Shown: positions 11,391-21,979 of the stretch, piece by piece
Layout of the letters: every line of letters begins with the position of its first letter
How positions within the stretch are numbered: the first letter of the stretch is position 1
Assembly: GCA_029948255.1 (NCBI GenBank)
Contig: JALIZF010001245.1
Location: 124,001 to 188,000 of the forward strand
Source of the DNA: Telmatactis stephensoni
Lineage: Eukaryota > Cnidaria > Anthozoa > Actiniaria > Isophelliidae
Length of the DNA: 64,000 nt
Reading direction: 5' to 3'
Notes under the pieces: generated by a model
What the model was told of the DNA's origin: nothing
The model's input: only the letters and a program-made list of their open reading frames with translations
Database searches by the model: none
Position numbers and translations under genes: made by a program

Positions 11391-11804
11391 CTGCAATTAC
11401 AATCAGTTGTTCAATCATCAGTCAATCAATCAATCACTGGATCAGTGGATAATAAAGTGAAGTACAAAAACAAAATTAAGCAAAAGAAATAGCATAAAAT
11501 ATTTCGTAATTATTGAATTCTGTTGCTTTTGGATGCTTTTTAAGTACTGTTGCAGCAATTTCATGATAATTCTATCATTAGAAATGTGTTTGCTTCATCG
11601 AGTGTAAATAAAGACTCGGAAAAAATCCATTCATTTAATTCTATCATTACTTTTGTTTGATTGGTAGCATTAATTTATAACTAAATAGTGTTAAGTTTTG
11701 CATGCTTTCAGAGTTTGTACCCCAGAGAGAACAGTAAGATCTTGCTTGTAGAAACTTTTACTGCAATGGGCAATGTACATTTTTTACTTTATAAGCTTAC
11801 ATAC

Positions 11805-11948
11805 CCGACTCTTTTACCACCATGCAGGGGTAAATTGACTTGTGTGGTCCATGAGGTGCATCATACAGACCATATATGTTTTTCTTAAGTTTATCCTTTG
11901 TTTTTATTTCATATTCCAAGTCTTCAGCAAACTGGATAAGCAAATATT
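11805..11948 (-). CDS. candidate upstream exon
   Basis: A 144-nt open segment between an acceptor (TTTTATTGCTTCAG) and a donor (GTATGTAAGC). It encodes about 47 residues including KNIYGLYDAPHGPHKS. I do not recognise it. Its phase does not join directly to the exon at 11256-11390, so at least one more exon or a different gene would be needed. Confidence 0.35.
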
Positions 11949-11999
11949 CTGAAGCAATAAAATATCTCACTCTGTTAGTGGCAGAAGACTGAACTGAAG

Positions 12000-13270
12000 A
12001 CTAGTTAAAGTTAGCTTATAGACAAAAAAAGAACTAAACAAATAAACAATGAAAACAAAAGGAAAAACACTACACTACCTTCATTTTAAAAGAGTGGGCG
12101 GTCTTATTGTCCTTCCAACCGTGTTAGTGAAAATTCAAAAAAAGTTTATAGCGTTGCAAGACGAAATCTTCAACGGCTGCAAAGGAGACTTGCTTTCCAG
12201 TTTTTCACATGGAACTCTCAATTGTTTTCCTAAACTATTTTCTCCCAATCACGTTAAAGTACAGTAGAAAATGGCGCGAGAAAAACCAGTCAAACTGGTT
12301 TCGCTTACAGGCATTTCGCACGTGTGATCTAGCAATTCCACCATGGATTTACCATCTTGGTTACAACGTGAGTGGCTAGGCTGCCAGGCCTTCTAAATAA
12401 ATAATGAGTGCCTGGATCTGGAACAGAATGTTAAATGGAACAAAATCCAAATGGAAAATTCCGTTTTTCCATTCGGAATGGAAATTTGAGACAAGCTTTT
12501 CAAAGATCCGTTTTAAATGGAACTTTTCCACTTGGAAAAAATGAGAAAAACTCTTACCATTTACATTTCCATCTGGAATTTCCGGATTTTCCATCTAAAT
12601 GGTAAGCACCCTGTTAATCGGAGCATTTTGAGAATTCAATTTTGGTTGCTATGTACGCCATCTGTGATGTAACATCGCAGACATCACTGTACCAGCGCGC
12701 ACCTAATAAAAACCTCCCTCCTGGTTTGTAGGTATGTCGGCAGAATTTTTGATGCAAATAAGGAGCTATTTGAAGAAATTTGAAAACATGCATATGTTCA
12801 CCTCACGTGTAATACAGCATGTTTTCAAGTTTCTTCAAATATCTCCTTATTTGTATCAATATATGATAGACATGTCTGCTGATGAAGTGTTAAAATGCTT
12901 TGTACGCGCAAAAAAGGTGACAGGTAAAGCAACGAAAAGGTCTGCGAATAATTGTATAAAAGGTACGATAGGAAGCGTGTAGTGTGTTAGGGAAGAGGGT
13001 AATAAAAGCACCAAGAACATTGACATACAAGTTGTGTGTGGAAGACCTAGGGGGAAGGGGTGGGTGGGGACTAGGAAGATCCTTGAAAAATAAATAAAAA
13101 AGGCGAAACCCTTGGAAGTGATGAATGAAAACGCTGATCAGTAAAGGTAAATGGGTAATAAATGTGGTGGTGAGAAAATCACACAGCTTGGGGAGGTAGA
13201 GAGATAAGCGGATCGGTAATGGCCGCAGGCCGTGGAGGAGCAGGAAATAGAGGATACATGTATGTGATGA
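12000..13270. other. intergenic, with a hairpin at 12750-12859
   Basis: No gene is supported. At 12750-12859 two arms of about 42 bases (AAATAAGGAGCTATTTGAAG and its inverse near 12820-12859) form a hairpin with a short loop, probably a small MITE. At 12430-12600 there are short inverted motifs of the type TCCATTTGGAA. The ORF at 12049-12267 has no domain. Confidence 0.5.
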
Positions 13271-13274
13271 CTTA

Positions 13275-13455
13275 ATTCTCTAAAGGCAGAGAGAGTCAGA
13301 GCAAAAGTAGAACTGGCAGACAAATAAGCGAGCGCTATAAATGAAGAAACACAAGAGACTCGGTTTTGGGCGAATGAGATGAGATGTTACAACTACCCGG
13401 TCCAAAGACCGCAGAAAACAAACCTCTCAAGCCACCATAAGGGTGGGTGGGAGGG
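13275..13455 (-). repeat. split direct repeat B2
   Basis: Outer 3' repeat of the element. It matches B1 apart from a deletion of about 27 bases near 13375, and ends in a GGGTGGGTGGGAGGGTG tract not shared with B1. Confidence 0.75.
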
Positions 13456-13618
13456 TGAAATACCCAAATATTACTACTAAATGAACAACATGAACAACAT
13501 GAACAGTGACTATGATCAACTATGTACCTCGTAATATGATATATATTAGAAAGCTATAAGCACAGGAAACCCATCCTGCTGTCGAATTAATGATTTTAAT
13601 CTGTATAAAAATCTGTCA
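13456..13618 (-). repeat. split direct repeat A2
   Basis: Second copy of A, lying between B1 and B2 at the 3' end of the element. This is the arrangement expected for reconstitution of a circular intermediate by the recombinase. Confidence 0.85.
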
Positions 13619-13830
13619 ATTCTCTAAAGGCAGAGAGAGTCAGAGCAAAAGTAGAACTGGCAGACAAATAAGCGAGCGCTATAAATGAAGAAACACAAGA
13701 GACTCGGTTTTGGGCGAATGAGAGGTTTATTGACAGCTCCGGAGAGCACGATGTTACAACTACCCAGTCCAAAGACCGCAGAAAACAAACCTCTCAAGCC
13801 ACCAAAAACCCCCCAAAACTGAACCTCGAC
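13619..13830 (-). repeat. split direct repeat B1
   Basis: It begins ATTCTCTAAAGGCAGAGAG on the + strand and matches 13275-13435. It holds about 27 bases (from AGGTTTATTGACAGCTCC) that B2 lacks. Confidence 0.8.
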
Positions 13831-13841
13831 TGTGCGAAAAA

Positions 13842-14845
13842 TTAGTTATACTTATATTCTAAAGATGTTTTCATGCGAGAAGCCAACAAAAGTTTAGACT
13901 CCTGAGATAACTCAATATAACTTTTGTAAGCGTCCGAAGACCAGTCCCCAAAAACTTGAATTAATTCCCCAGGAACGCCCACACTAAAAGCCCAGGAAGT
14001 CCCTCCCCTGCGAAATGAATGACCCCTATACAGGTGTGGGTTTTCTATTCCCGCTAATGATAATTTGTCTTGAAAGAACTTTACAAATTGAGTTTTAGTA
14101 ATAGGAGTCAATCTATCTGAATTAAGAACTGGAACAAAGGCAGGCGAGGTATCGCATGCTGGGATACGAGTACACATACTAGCATATGCTCTAACAGGAC
14201 AAAGGGAACACCCTGGGATTGCTAAAAGTGGTATCACTAACTTGCGTTGACCAAACTGAATGGTCTTAGTCCACTTAAAGGTAACTGAAAGCCCGTACTT
14301 AGTAAACAAAATGTCCCCCCTGCAAAGATTTTTGGTAGGATTAAACGATGAAATAGAATGAGGAACAATATTAGAAATCCTGGCAAATAAAAAGAATGCA
14401 AACAAAAAGGAGGTAACAAAAACTAAATCATCGTCATTGGTCAAGTCACAAACAGACAAAACCTGGTACAACAAACCAGGAGTGACAGGGGGGGCTCTAT
14501 TAGGACAATGCTGTGCTAACCTATGTATGCCTCGTAAAGTGAGCCGTAACTCAGGAGACTTAGTATAAGGAAACTCATAACCCCCAAGAATATGTAAAGC
14601 CTTAACCCCACTAATATAGTTATCAACAGTTGAAGGAGTCATTGATTGACTCAAAAATTGGCAATATAAACAAATCGTATCTAAACTAGCTGGCAAATAA
14701 TCTAAATTAAAATAATTACAGAAGGATAAAAAGGTTCTCCATTGTGATTTATAATTACGATAAGTTCCTTCGGCAAAGGCCGCGCGTCTGGTGGCTTTAA
14801 GGCTGTAACGTAACTGTAGCAGTTCCCCATCTGCAGCAAATGGAT
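13842..14845 (-). CDS. tyrosine recombinase of the Ngaro element
   Basis: The first ATG gives 284 residues (14696-13842), but the same frame is open upstream to about 14845 and reads plausible N-terminal sequence (TYRNYKSQWRTFLSFCNYF). Native translation therefore probably begins further upstream, perhaps by frameshift or reinitiation from pol. The catalytic set is visible: Arg in FFLFARISNIV, the block HSFRRGG, a second His-position motif GDWSSDAYKSY, and the nucleophile Tyr in YKSYIEL. The enzyme integrates the circular cDNA without a DDE integrase. The ORF is intact. Confidence 0.87.
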
Positions 14846-15933
14846 TAAATCAACTCATCAAACTCAAATAGAGACTCCGAAACCTTTCTTTCATTTAATC
14901 CTGCACTAACTGTGAGATTATTGAAACGTTCAGCATAACAATCACTAATGTGCCATCGAGACAATAAATCAGCTGCTCTGTTGTCAGTTGACGTCAGATG
15001 AACCGCACGCAATTCGCATTCATTTATAGACAGGTGATACCATAATGTCCTAAGTAGTCGTCCAAGCAAAGGATCTCTCACACGACCTGAATTCATGGCA
15101 TTTACAACCGCAGCATTATCACAATAAACAAGAATTCGCCGTCCACCCCAATTGTCACTCCACAGACGAACAGCAACTACTATAGCAACCAGTTCTAAGT
15201 GATGAATGGATGGAAACATGTCAGTGACAAACGCTGGGAAAGTTATATGAAAATATTCTTCTGACGTTAATCCCCCACATCCGGTCAAACAAGCGTCAGT
15301 AGAAAACACATCATCCGGATCAGACCACTGTGAATTGCCAATAATAGAAACACCATTATAGACAGAGAGGAATTTTAACCACCATTGTAGATCTTTTTTG
15401 AACTCAGAAGATATGTTCACGTGATGATGGCTAAGTTTTACGCCACGCAATAACTCTAAAAGTCGCGATAAGAAAAGACGACTCTGTCGCACACATTTGG
15501 TTACAAAACAAAGTTTGCCAATTAAGGATTGTAGCTCCCTTTTTGTGGCTGATTTCTTGATTATCCATTGTCGTAATAACACATTTAAATCACGCAAGCG
15601 ATCAGAGGTGACTGACTTGGTCATGTTAATTGTATCTAGTTCAACACCCAAGCAAGTCATTTTAGTCGCCGGGGCAAGAGCTTTTTCTTTAGATTCCTCC
15701 AGACCGAGTAAGTTCAAGAGATTCCCGCAATACTCAAATGCTTGATTCGCAGACGACGGGTTTGACACCCCAATAAAATCATCAAGATAATTAAAAACTT
15801 CATGACCCTCGAGTGAACACATATAGCCAACAGCTGAGGTCACTCTTTGACAGGCCATTGCTGCCATCCGTAGGCCCATAGGCAAAACAACATCGAAATA
15901 GAGAGTGTTTATGTTTTCCCCTGTCTGCGCCAC
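14845..15933 (-). pseudogene. reverse transcriptase C-terminal part plus RNase H
   Basis: 362 residues. Palm-domain sequence (YFDVVLPMGL) leads to the catalytic FNYLDDF motif at about residues 47-53, then thumb and an RNase H domain with FSTDACLTGCGG, LELVAIVVAVRL, VYCDNAAV and STDNRAADLL, supplying the acidic residues. The first codons before LYFDV come from the disrupted junction and are probably not native. The ORF ends overlapping the start of the recombinase frame at about 14845. Confidence 0.82.
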
Positions 15934-15961
15934 ACAAAACTATTAAGATGTGCTGCTGCTT

Positions 15962-16684
15962 TTATATTCCATTTTTCCATTCATAACCCAGAAGATGATA
16001 ATCACCGGGATCTACAGGGAATTGTCGACCAGCCCGTTTGAGATCTCGTTTAAATATAAGACATCCAGGACCGTGAGCTTTTATTCGCTCAGCAATCTGA
16101 TCGATAGATGGATAAACAAGTTGTATCTCTTGCCAGCTCAAATCCAAGATGATTCTTCTCTCCCCGGGATTATTCTTCGGTACAGAATTTAGCGGTGATA
16201 TTGCAACTGGGCTAGTGAAGGGGTTAGAATCGAATGGACCAATAACAGCCCCATACGAACGTTCTAACGTTAAGTAATCGTCAATAGCAAACGGAAATTG
16301 CGTAGCCCCCTTATGATTTCTCGACTCATATTTAGGGAACTTCAAACTGGCGTAGTCTAACGGCCAACCAAACTCTAAAAAATCACACACCACGTTATCA
16401 TAATAATCCTTGAGATATAACCTCCAAATTGGTATGTTCAGCCGTGACGGCACAGAAAGACGTAAAAGGCGAAAATTGGGTTGTCCAGAACAGTAAACCT
16501 GCTCGTGTAATTGTACAAAGTTATCAAATTCATGCGCTACCGCTTCATATTCGGACACATTGTCATGAATTAAAGACGAATGTCGTTCATGCGCTGTCGG
16601 ACACAATCCAATCACGTTGTCATGAACGGAATTACAAGAATCACACTTGAACAAATCGATATTACTACCAAGAGGAGTTTCCAC
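15962..16684 (-). pseudogene. reverse transcriptase, N-terminal part
   Basis: 240 residues. The N-terminus has a CxxC pair (FKCDSCNSVH). The finger region of a DIRS/Ngaro reverse transcriptase follows (SPVAISPLNSVPKNNPGERR, then RIILDLS) with the catalytic-domain motif KRDLKRAGRQFPVDPGDYHL. The ORF stops at YEWKNGI, in the middle of the palm domain. The domain resumes about 50 bases on in another frame (14845-15933). I see no GT donor at the break, so an intron is not supported. A small insertion or frameshift is more likely. Confidence 0.8.
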
Positions 16685-16714
16685 ATAATCAGGGTTGATT
16701 AAAGTATCTTGTAG

Positions 16715-17779
16715 TCATTCAGATTTTGAGGTATCGGCAACCGATTTTCCGTGCTTACAATCGGCCGAATTCTCAGCGTGTCTAACAATAACTTTATCTT
16801 TGGCCCAGCACGTACCACAAATGTGTTGTAGCCATTTCTTTTCATTTCGGATTAAACCATAGTGATCCGATCGATTGGAACATTTCCCACCTTGAAAATC
16901 TTTACAAAAGAAAGTTCCACGAGAACTAGAGGTGGACTTTGACGAACCACATATTTCCACTTGAGCATCCTGCATGCAGCGATTTTCGAGCCATGTGAAT
17001 GAGTCACCCCATCGTGCTCGACCGCCTTCAATTTCGCATAGCACGGCCGCGTGAAAACTGCGAACAATGTGCCAAGGATACTGAGTCGCCAGATACATCA
17101 AGGTATTCAAATGCTCTATTCTTGCCTCCCTTTCGACTCTGCACATGGTAGCTAGCGAGAGAATAGCCGTATAACCCGCTACAAACTCAGCTAAAGATAG
17201 GTCCTCATATTTTAAGTTCTTAGTTACGTACGACAATCTAAGCTCACTATGTGGCCAAATCTGTGGGTAAACGACGCGATTCGAAATTTTTTCCAACTTT
17301 CCCGAACGGGGCTTACCTCGATCCTTCGAACGTCGGGCTTTCGTTACTTCCTCGTCTCCAGAATCGTCTTCATCCTCACTGCTAGACAGACCAAGTTGAG
17401 CTAACTGGCGATCCACGACCTTCGTTGCTCGCTCGTGTGAATGAACCTTTTGTAAATCAGGAACGCCCCCAGTTTTATTATGACCACCAACTTTTGAAGA
17501 TTTATTAGCTTTTAACTGCTCGTTCTGCAAGCGGACTTCATCCAACTCTTTTCGCAACTGCTCCAGCTCATCTTCCTTTAAGAGGCGCTCCCTTTCCTGC
17601 TTCGCTCGTTCGAGTTCTTCTCGTAGAGCTTGCGCTTCAACGGCGTGATCTTGAGTACCCGAGGCGACTGGCAATTCAGTAAAACTTTCATGAAAAACAT
17701 CTTCTCCATCAACCTCGACTCCTTCGTGTAACGCCGCGTAGTCAACTCTTGATTTCTGACGTAAATTACGCTGTGCCAT
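16715..17779 (-). CDS. Gag-like protein of the Ngaro element
   Basis: 354 residues starting at an ATG that lies 14 bases inside repeat A1. Residues about 50-100 form a strongly charged heptad-type coiled coil (LREELERAKQERERLL). An acidic stretch follows (SSSEDEDDSGDEE), then a conserved middle region, and a C-terminal cysteine/histidine cluster (FFCKDFQGGKCSNRSDH and HICGTCWAKDK) that probably binds nucleic acid. This is the presumed structural protein that packages element RNA. The ORF is uninterrupted. The pol ORF begins about 30 bases downstream. Confidence 0.75.
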   Translation of the reverse strand: MAQRNLRQKSRVDYAALHEGVEVDGEDVFHESFTELPVASGTQDHAVEAQALREELERAKQERERLLKEDELEQLRKELDEVRLQNEQLKANKSSKVGGHNKTGGVPDLQKVHSHERATKVVDRQLAQLGLSSSEDEDDSGDEEVTKARRSKDRGKPRSGKLEKISNRVVYPQIWPHSELRLSYVTKNLKYEDLSLAEFVAGYTAILSLATMCRVEREARIEHLNTLMYLATQYPWHIVRSFHAAVLCEIEGGRARWGDSFTWLENRCMQDAQVEICGSSKSTSSSRGTFFCKDFQGGKCSNRSDHYGLIRNEKKWLQHICGTCWAKDKVIVRHAENSADCKHGKSVADTSKSE

Positions 17780-17792
17780 TTAAATTAAACTA

Positions 17793-17955
17793 TGAAATAC
17801 CCAAATATTACTACTAAATGAACAACATGAACAACATGAACAGTGACTATGATCAACTATGTACCTAGTAATATGATATATATTAGAAAGCTATAAGCAC
17901 AGGAAACCCATGCTGCTGTCGAATTAATGATTTTAATCTGTATAAAAATCTGTCA
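17793..17955 (-). repeat. split direct repeat A1
   Basis: 163 bp, matching 13456-13618 except for two substitutions seen (ACCTAGTAAT against ACCTCGTAAT, and CATGCTGCT against CATCCTGCT). It marks the 5' end of the element. Confidence 0.85.
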
Positions 17956-18282
17956 TTGAATGAGAAGACAACTTACAAATTTAATAAATTCAGTGGTTTT
18001 ATTTGTGATTTGCTGCAGTTGTATTTTGGAAAGCACATTACTATGAAGTATTATATTTCTGGTTTTTTCACAAATATTATTTCTGGCAACACAAGCTTTG
18101 TAAGCTGGAGTTTTCAACAATTCTGTCTTAACACAACAAATTTGTTTCATTTCTGTGATTGGCCTTTATACAATTTGTTTTTATTTATGCCAATTTTATT
18201 CCTCCATTTTATTCAAGTTTTAAATTAATACTATTTAAAATTATTCACCTTGGGCTCAGTGAATATGGGTAATATATCTTAA

Positions 18283-18715
18283 AGCCCCTATCACCCATAT
18301 TTTTTCATTTTCTAACTCAGTTCTTGTTGAAGAGCACAGTTAAAATCTTTTATCCTGTTTTTCCTAGATATAAAGGTATCAAATTTCAAAAGGCAAATGT
18401 GATGGCATAAAAGAAGTCAACAATGTCAACTTCTCATGGCTTTTACAAAAAGAGGTCTTCAGTTTGATAGCTGGAGTTTTCACTAAGCAACAGGTTTTAC
18501 AAATGGAAATAATTTACAAAAATTCCAGCATCATAAAATATCTAGGTTTTGAATAATTAATGATGACTCCTTTTATGTCATCAGATTTGCATTTGGATAT
18601 TTGAAGCCCTTATATCTCAGAAAATATGGGTCTAGGAAAAACAGGATAAAAACATCTTCACTATGCTTGCCAACAAGAACTGAGTTTGAACAAAAAAATG
18701 TGGGTGATAGGCACT
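18283..18715. mobile_element. non-autonomous TTAA element (433 bp)
   Basis: TTAA at 18279-18282 and 18716-18719 flanks imperfect inverted arms of about 100 bases that begin AG(C/T)(C/G)CCTATCACCCAT. Shared arm landmarks include AACTCAGTTCTTGTT and TTTATCCTGTTTTTCCTAGA. No coding capacity. TTAA targeting suggests piggyBac-type mobilisation. Confidence 0.75.
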
Positions 18716-18789
18716 TTAATTGCATCTTTATTTAACAAGTGAATATTTCATGTATCATATTTGCTGATACTCACTTTGCCTTTGGACTG

Positions 18790-19069
18790 CTTCCCATTTA
18801 AATCTGTACTTTCTCCATTTTAATCTGTATTTATGGAAATTGTTGGGTGATATGAGCTATCCCACATTTCAACCAATCAGTAGATTATTTCTATCACCCC
18901 AACAATTTGCATAAATACAGATTAAAATGGGAAAGTACTGTATTTATGCAAATTGTTGGGTGATATGAGCTATCCCACATTTCAACCAATCAGTAGATTA
19001 TTTCTATCACCCCAACAATTTGCATAAATACAGATTAAAATGGGAAAGGACAGATTTAAATGGGAAGCT
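18790..19069. repeat. inverted-repeat element with internal tandem duplication
   Basis: The outer arms are CTTCCCATTTAAATCTGT and its inverse at 19051-19069. Inside, a unit of about 112 bases (TTTATG.AAATTGTTGGGTGATATGAGC ... CCCCAACAATTTGCATAAATACAG ..) occurs twice, near 18828-18937 and 18940-19050. Each unit is itself a hairpin. Confidence 0.75.
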
Positions 19070-19099
19070 ATTGGTAAATAATTTAACGATCCTCTTCTT

Positions 19100-20462
19100 C
19101 CATCCCTTGGACATGGGGGGAGGGAGGAACTTGGTCGGAATAGTCTTTGTCTAACAGTTGTGGCATTTCTAGCGGGAAGAAAGCTTCTCCCAGACACAAA
19201 AATAGAAGAATCTTCACGGCAATTGATTGTTAATTTGTGAAGATGGAGTGGGTATTTCTGTAGGTTTTCATCATCATCATCATCGACACCATCATCTGGA
19301 CAATTATTGAAGATCATCATCAAACTCTCTGTATCTTTCATTGTTGCTCCAAAAATGAAATGGCTGATCAGGATTCATTCTTTTACAAAACTCCCTATGA
19401 TATGAAAAGTGATTTGTTCATTGATGAAATACTGTGCATTGTAATATTTTTATGTAGCACATACTGATTGACTAGCTGCCATGTTTATATCACAATACAG
19501 AGACATATGCACCACCTTAACATGGCACATCTATATCACCTTTGTTGTATTTTAGTGTACCAGTCATTACCTTATAAGCTTTCTCCAGACATACTTGAAT
19601 TGTTTTAGGGTAAAGATGTTTCCCAGGAATCTGTGTACCAGAGTAAAAAAGGCTTCAACATCATCTGTTGAACTGGCACGTGGATGCTCTTCATAACCAA
19701 TATCATTCATTTGTCGCCTTCGGAATTCCAGACTCTCAACATTTGTTGTCACACCAATCACAGTCTCTCTTGAAAAACCACAAATTCCCATTATTGGTCT
19801 GAAAGGGAATCAAACTTTGAAACAAAGGGATTCGATCATTTAGCATTATTGAGTTAAAAATTATTAAGATAGAATGATTGCACTTTACCTGTGAAATTGT
19901 ACTAACTACATAATGGTAATATTTAGATTTTGTACTTTTTGACAAGTTGGGTTTGATCACTCAAAAGAAAACTTACCTGTAAATATCAATTGTTGAGAAG
20001 TCATAGACTGTACTATGCCAGGGCATCCAGTCATCTAATATCATATTGAGCATATCATAGTTTCGCTTGCTTCTTTCGAGTTCTGACAAGCCACGCTCAT
20101 CTGCAGCTTCATGCCAGCCACAGTTTTTTACGAATTTGGCTTCGTTGTCGTAACCATTATCTTGCAGGAAATCGGCAACAAAAAAGGAAAGCATTCGCTC
20201 TGCATCTTGGACAGATTGCTTTCTTTCACCTGTAAGAGAAGCTTGTATTAGGCCGGTTCCAGGATCCATCATGGCTTCATCAAAACCCTGGAGGTCCATC
20301 CAAGCTGGGCCACCTTCCCTTGTATGCTTCCATATTCTTTTCAGTAGGTGGCAGTGGTCCTCTCTTTCGTGAAATGTTGCACCTGTGATGGGGTCAGTTT
20401 CTGGCACATATAAATAGAGACTAAAATTGATCCCAACTGCTTTGTAATCTGACACTACTCCT
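19100..20462 (-). pseudogene. uncharacterised spliced gene (VGINFSLYLYVPETDP family)
   Basis: Exons at 19977-20462, 19571-19798 and about 19100-19393 splice in phase with good sites (TTTACAG then GTAAGT; CCCTTTCAG acceptor). The protein has the conserved-looking blocks VGINFSLYLYVPETDPITG, REDHCHLLKRIWKHTR, DEAMMDPGTGL, DDWMPWHSTVYDFSTIDIYR and a Leu/Phe-rich helix near LVHRFLGNIFT. I recall this block order from uncharacterised anthozoan proteins but know no function. The third exon has an in-frame stop after about 30 codons, while a neighbouring frame (19082-19310) carries an acidic stretch and SGRSFLPARNATTVRQRLF. This copy is therefore probably broken. The 5' exons were not found. Confidence 0.55.
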
Positions 20463-20483
20463 CTGAAACCTAGACAAAATTTT

Positions 20484-20603
20484 AATTATGGCAAATTTGG
20501 CGTTAAATACGCCGCTGCTAAGATCTGGAATGATATTCCTATTCATATAAAAAATAGTATTTCCATTAAAGTCCTTCAAAAAAAAATACAAAAAAACACT
20601 TGA
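20484..20603 (+). pseudogene. LINE reverse transcriptase, extreme C-terminus
   Basis: Thirty-nine codons reading NYGKFGVKYAAAKIWNDIP and then a lysine-rich end and stop. NYGxxxxxxxxxKxWNxIP is the usual C-terminal signature of jockey/RTE-like non-LTR retrotransposons. This is a 5'-truncated fragment. Confidence 0.65.
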
Positions 20604-20769
20604 TTGATATAGATTGAATATATGTATATTCAGAATATACATATATTGGATATATTGGAAAATTTATGTACTATAATCCCTAAAATGATTCTAGCTTTGA
20701 TTTGAAGTATTGTCTTGTACCTCCTGTAACTTTTAGTAAATTTATTTGTTAACTAATGAAATGATTAAA

Positions 20770-21570
20770 AGGCACTATTTCTATTGATTTTGTCTCACGG
20801 ATTAAGTGCCATCACTATAATGCAATCACTCTATAAACCAGTAACTGCTGCTTATCAAATTTATCCAACAATTTAACCTGTGAAAAAAACATGTTAAATG
20901 AAACCACTCAAAACAGCATTAATTATCCAAAAATAATAATAACCATAACAGTATATAACCATACAGTGCAAACTGTAGAGTCATTTCAATAAACCTGAGC
21001 ACTACCAATTAGTTCGTAGAATCTATTTGTACTTTTAAAAATGAGTGATGGCACTTAACCTGTGAAAGAGATATTAGTCTAACAGACAATAGACACTATT
21101 TATTTTGTTTTCTTTTGTTTTGATTAGACTATTAGACAATGACCCTTGATTCTGTTTCACAGAATAAGAGCCATCACTCTAGCATTTAAGACTTTACAAT
21201 TTTGTATCAATAGGGTGTGTATTAGCCCATAATCAGGTCTAAAGTAGCAATCAGGTTTACTGAAAGGACATAAAATGCTATTTAGAAGAGTGTTACAATA
21301 GAGTACAAACACTAAAAGTGTGCAACAAATAGTATTAAATAGTGCTAAATTAATTATGCAAATTCTTTTGTTTTCTATTGTTTAATTGGTGCTTTTTAGT
21401 ATTAAATAGTGCAAAGTACTGCACACTTTTAGTGTTTGTACGTACTCTAATCCCATTAGTTAGTAGCCTAATAAACACTAGTAGACTACTAAATCATTGC
21501 ATGTTTACATTCAATTTTTATTTCATGGGTTTATTGCAGTCACTCTACTAAACAGTGTAATGTAGTCACT
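20770..21570 (+). repeat. degenerate repeat with TTTCACAG...ATCACTCT core (left block)
   Basis: Loose units of about 100-150 bases in both orientations share CTATTTCACAGGTTAAGTGACATCACTCTA. They occur near 20790, 20875 (inverse), 21048 (inverse), 21155 and 21520. The same repeat recurs at 25240-25790. A short inverted repeat (AGAGTACAAACACTAAAAGT at 21301 and its inverse near 21425) lies within. Confidence 0.55.
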
Positions 21571-21673
21571 CTTTATTTTGAGACATGTTTTGGAAGATAC
21601 TAAACATCATCTGCTGAGTTTTCAGAGCCTGAATCTGAGTCATGGCCTTTTTAAGCTTTGGCTGACCATGTTG

Positions 21674-21976
21674 TCATTGCTTTATCTCTGCAGTCAGAGG
21701 CTTCAATTTTCTTTTTTTCCTCTTTCTTTTTTTGACTACTACTTTCATTGCGAATTGGAGTAGAGTTAGTGGGTCTGGAGCAATCCCAGTGGCATTTTCT
21801 TCTTTCTGAACTTTTTTCTTGTACTCACTTAGCAGCCTGTTGAAGTGGTCTCTCACACTTCTTTGGTCTCTAGGAGTTTCCTTCAAGCTATAACCATTTA
21901 GCTTTTCTGCAACTTCAGACCATTTCTGGCCAGCTTCTTTACTGCCAACTTTAAACAAATATGGTTTAACCATCAA
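21674..21976 (-). CDS. Myb/SANT-like DNA-binding protein, partial
   Basis: 100 residues with the trihelix/SANT-type core GQKWSEVAEKLNGY, QRSVRDHFNRLLSEYKKKV and EENATGIAPDP, then a very basic tail (KKRKRKKRKLK). Such domains serve as DNA-binding accessory proteins of Harbinger and other cut-and-paste transposons, and many host paralogues exist in invertebrates. A broken Harbinger transposase lies 4 kb to the right on the same strand, so it could be that element's partner. It could equally be the first exon of a separate uncharacterised gene. The C-terminal end is undefined because it may be a splice donor. Confidence 0.55.
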   Translation of the reverse strand: MMVKPYLFKVGSKEAGQKWSEVAEKLNGYSLKETPRDQRSVRDHFNRLLSEYKKKVQKEENATGIAPDPLTLLQFAMKVVVKKRKRKKRKLKPLTAEIKQ

Positions 21977-21979
21977 GGT

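Larger units (their letters stand above)
13275..17955 (-). mobile_element. Ngaro-type tyrosine-recombinase retrotransposon
   Basis: On the minus strand the order is repeat A1 (17793-17955), gag-like ORF, reverse transcriptase/RNase H, tyrosine recombinase, then repeats B1, A2 and B2. Split direct repeats in the arrangement A1...B1-A2-B2 are diagnostic of Ngaro-like elements, which integrate through a tyrosine recombinase and not a DDE integrase. A1 and A2 are both 163 bp and differ at two positions that I can see, so the insertion is fairly recent. The reverse transcriptase is interrupted at about 15934-15961, so this copy is probably defective. Confidence 0.88.

Noticed and set aside
12049..12267. 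72-codon ORF
   Set aside because: No domain, no splice context, ordinary composition.
15934..15961. Intron in the Ngaro reverse transcriptase
   Set aside because: No GT donor near the end of the upstream frame; insertion or frameshift is simpler.
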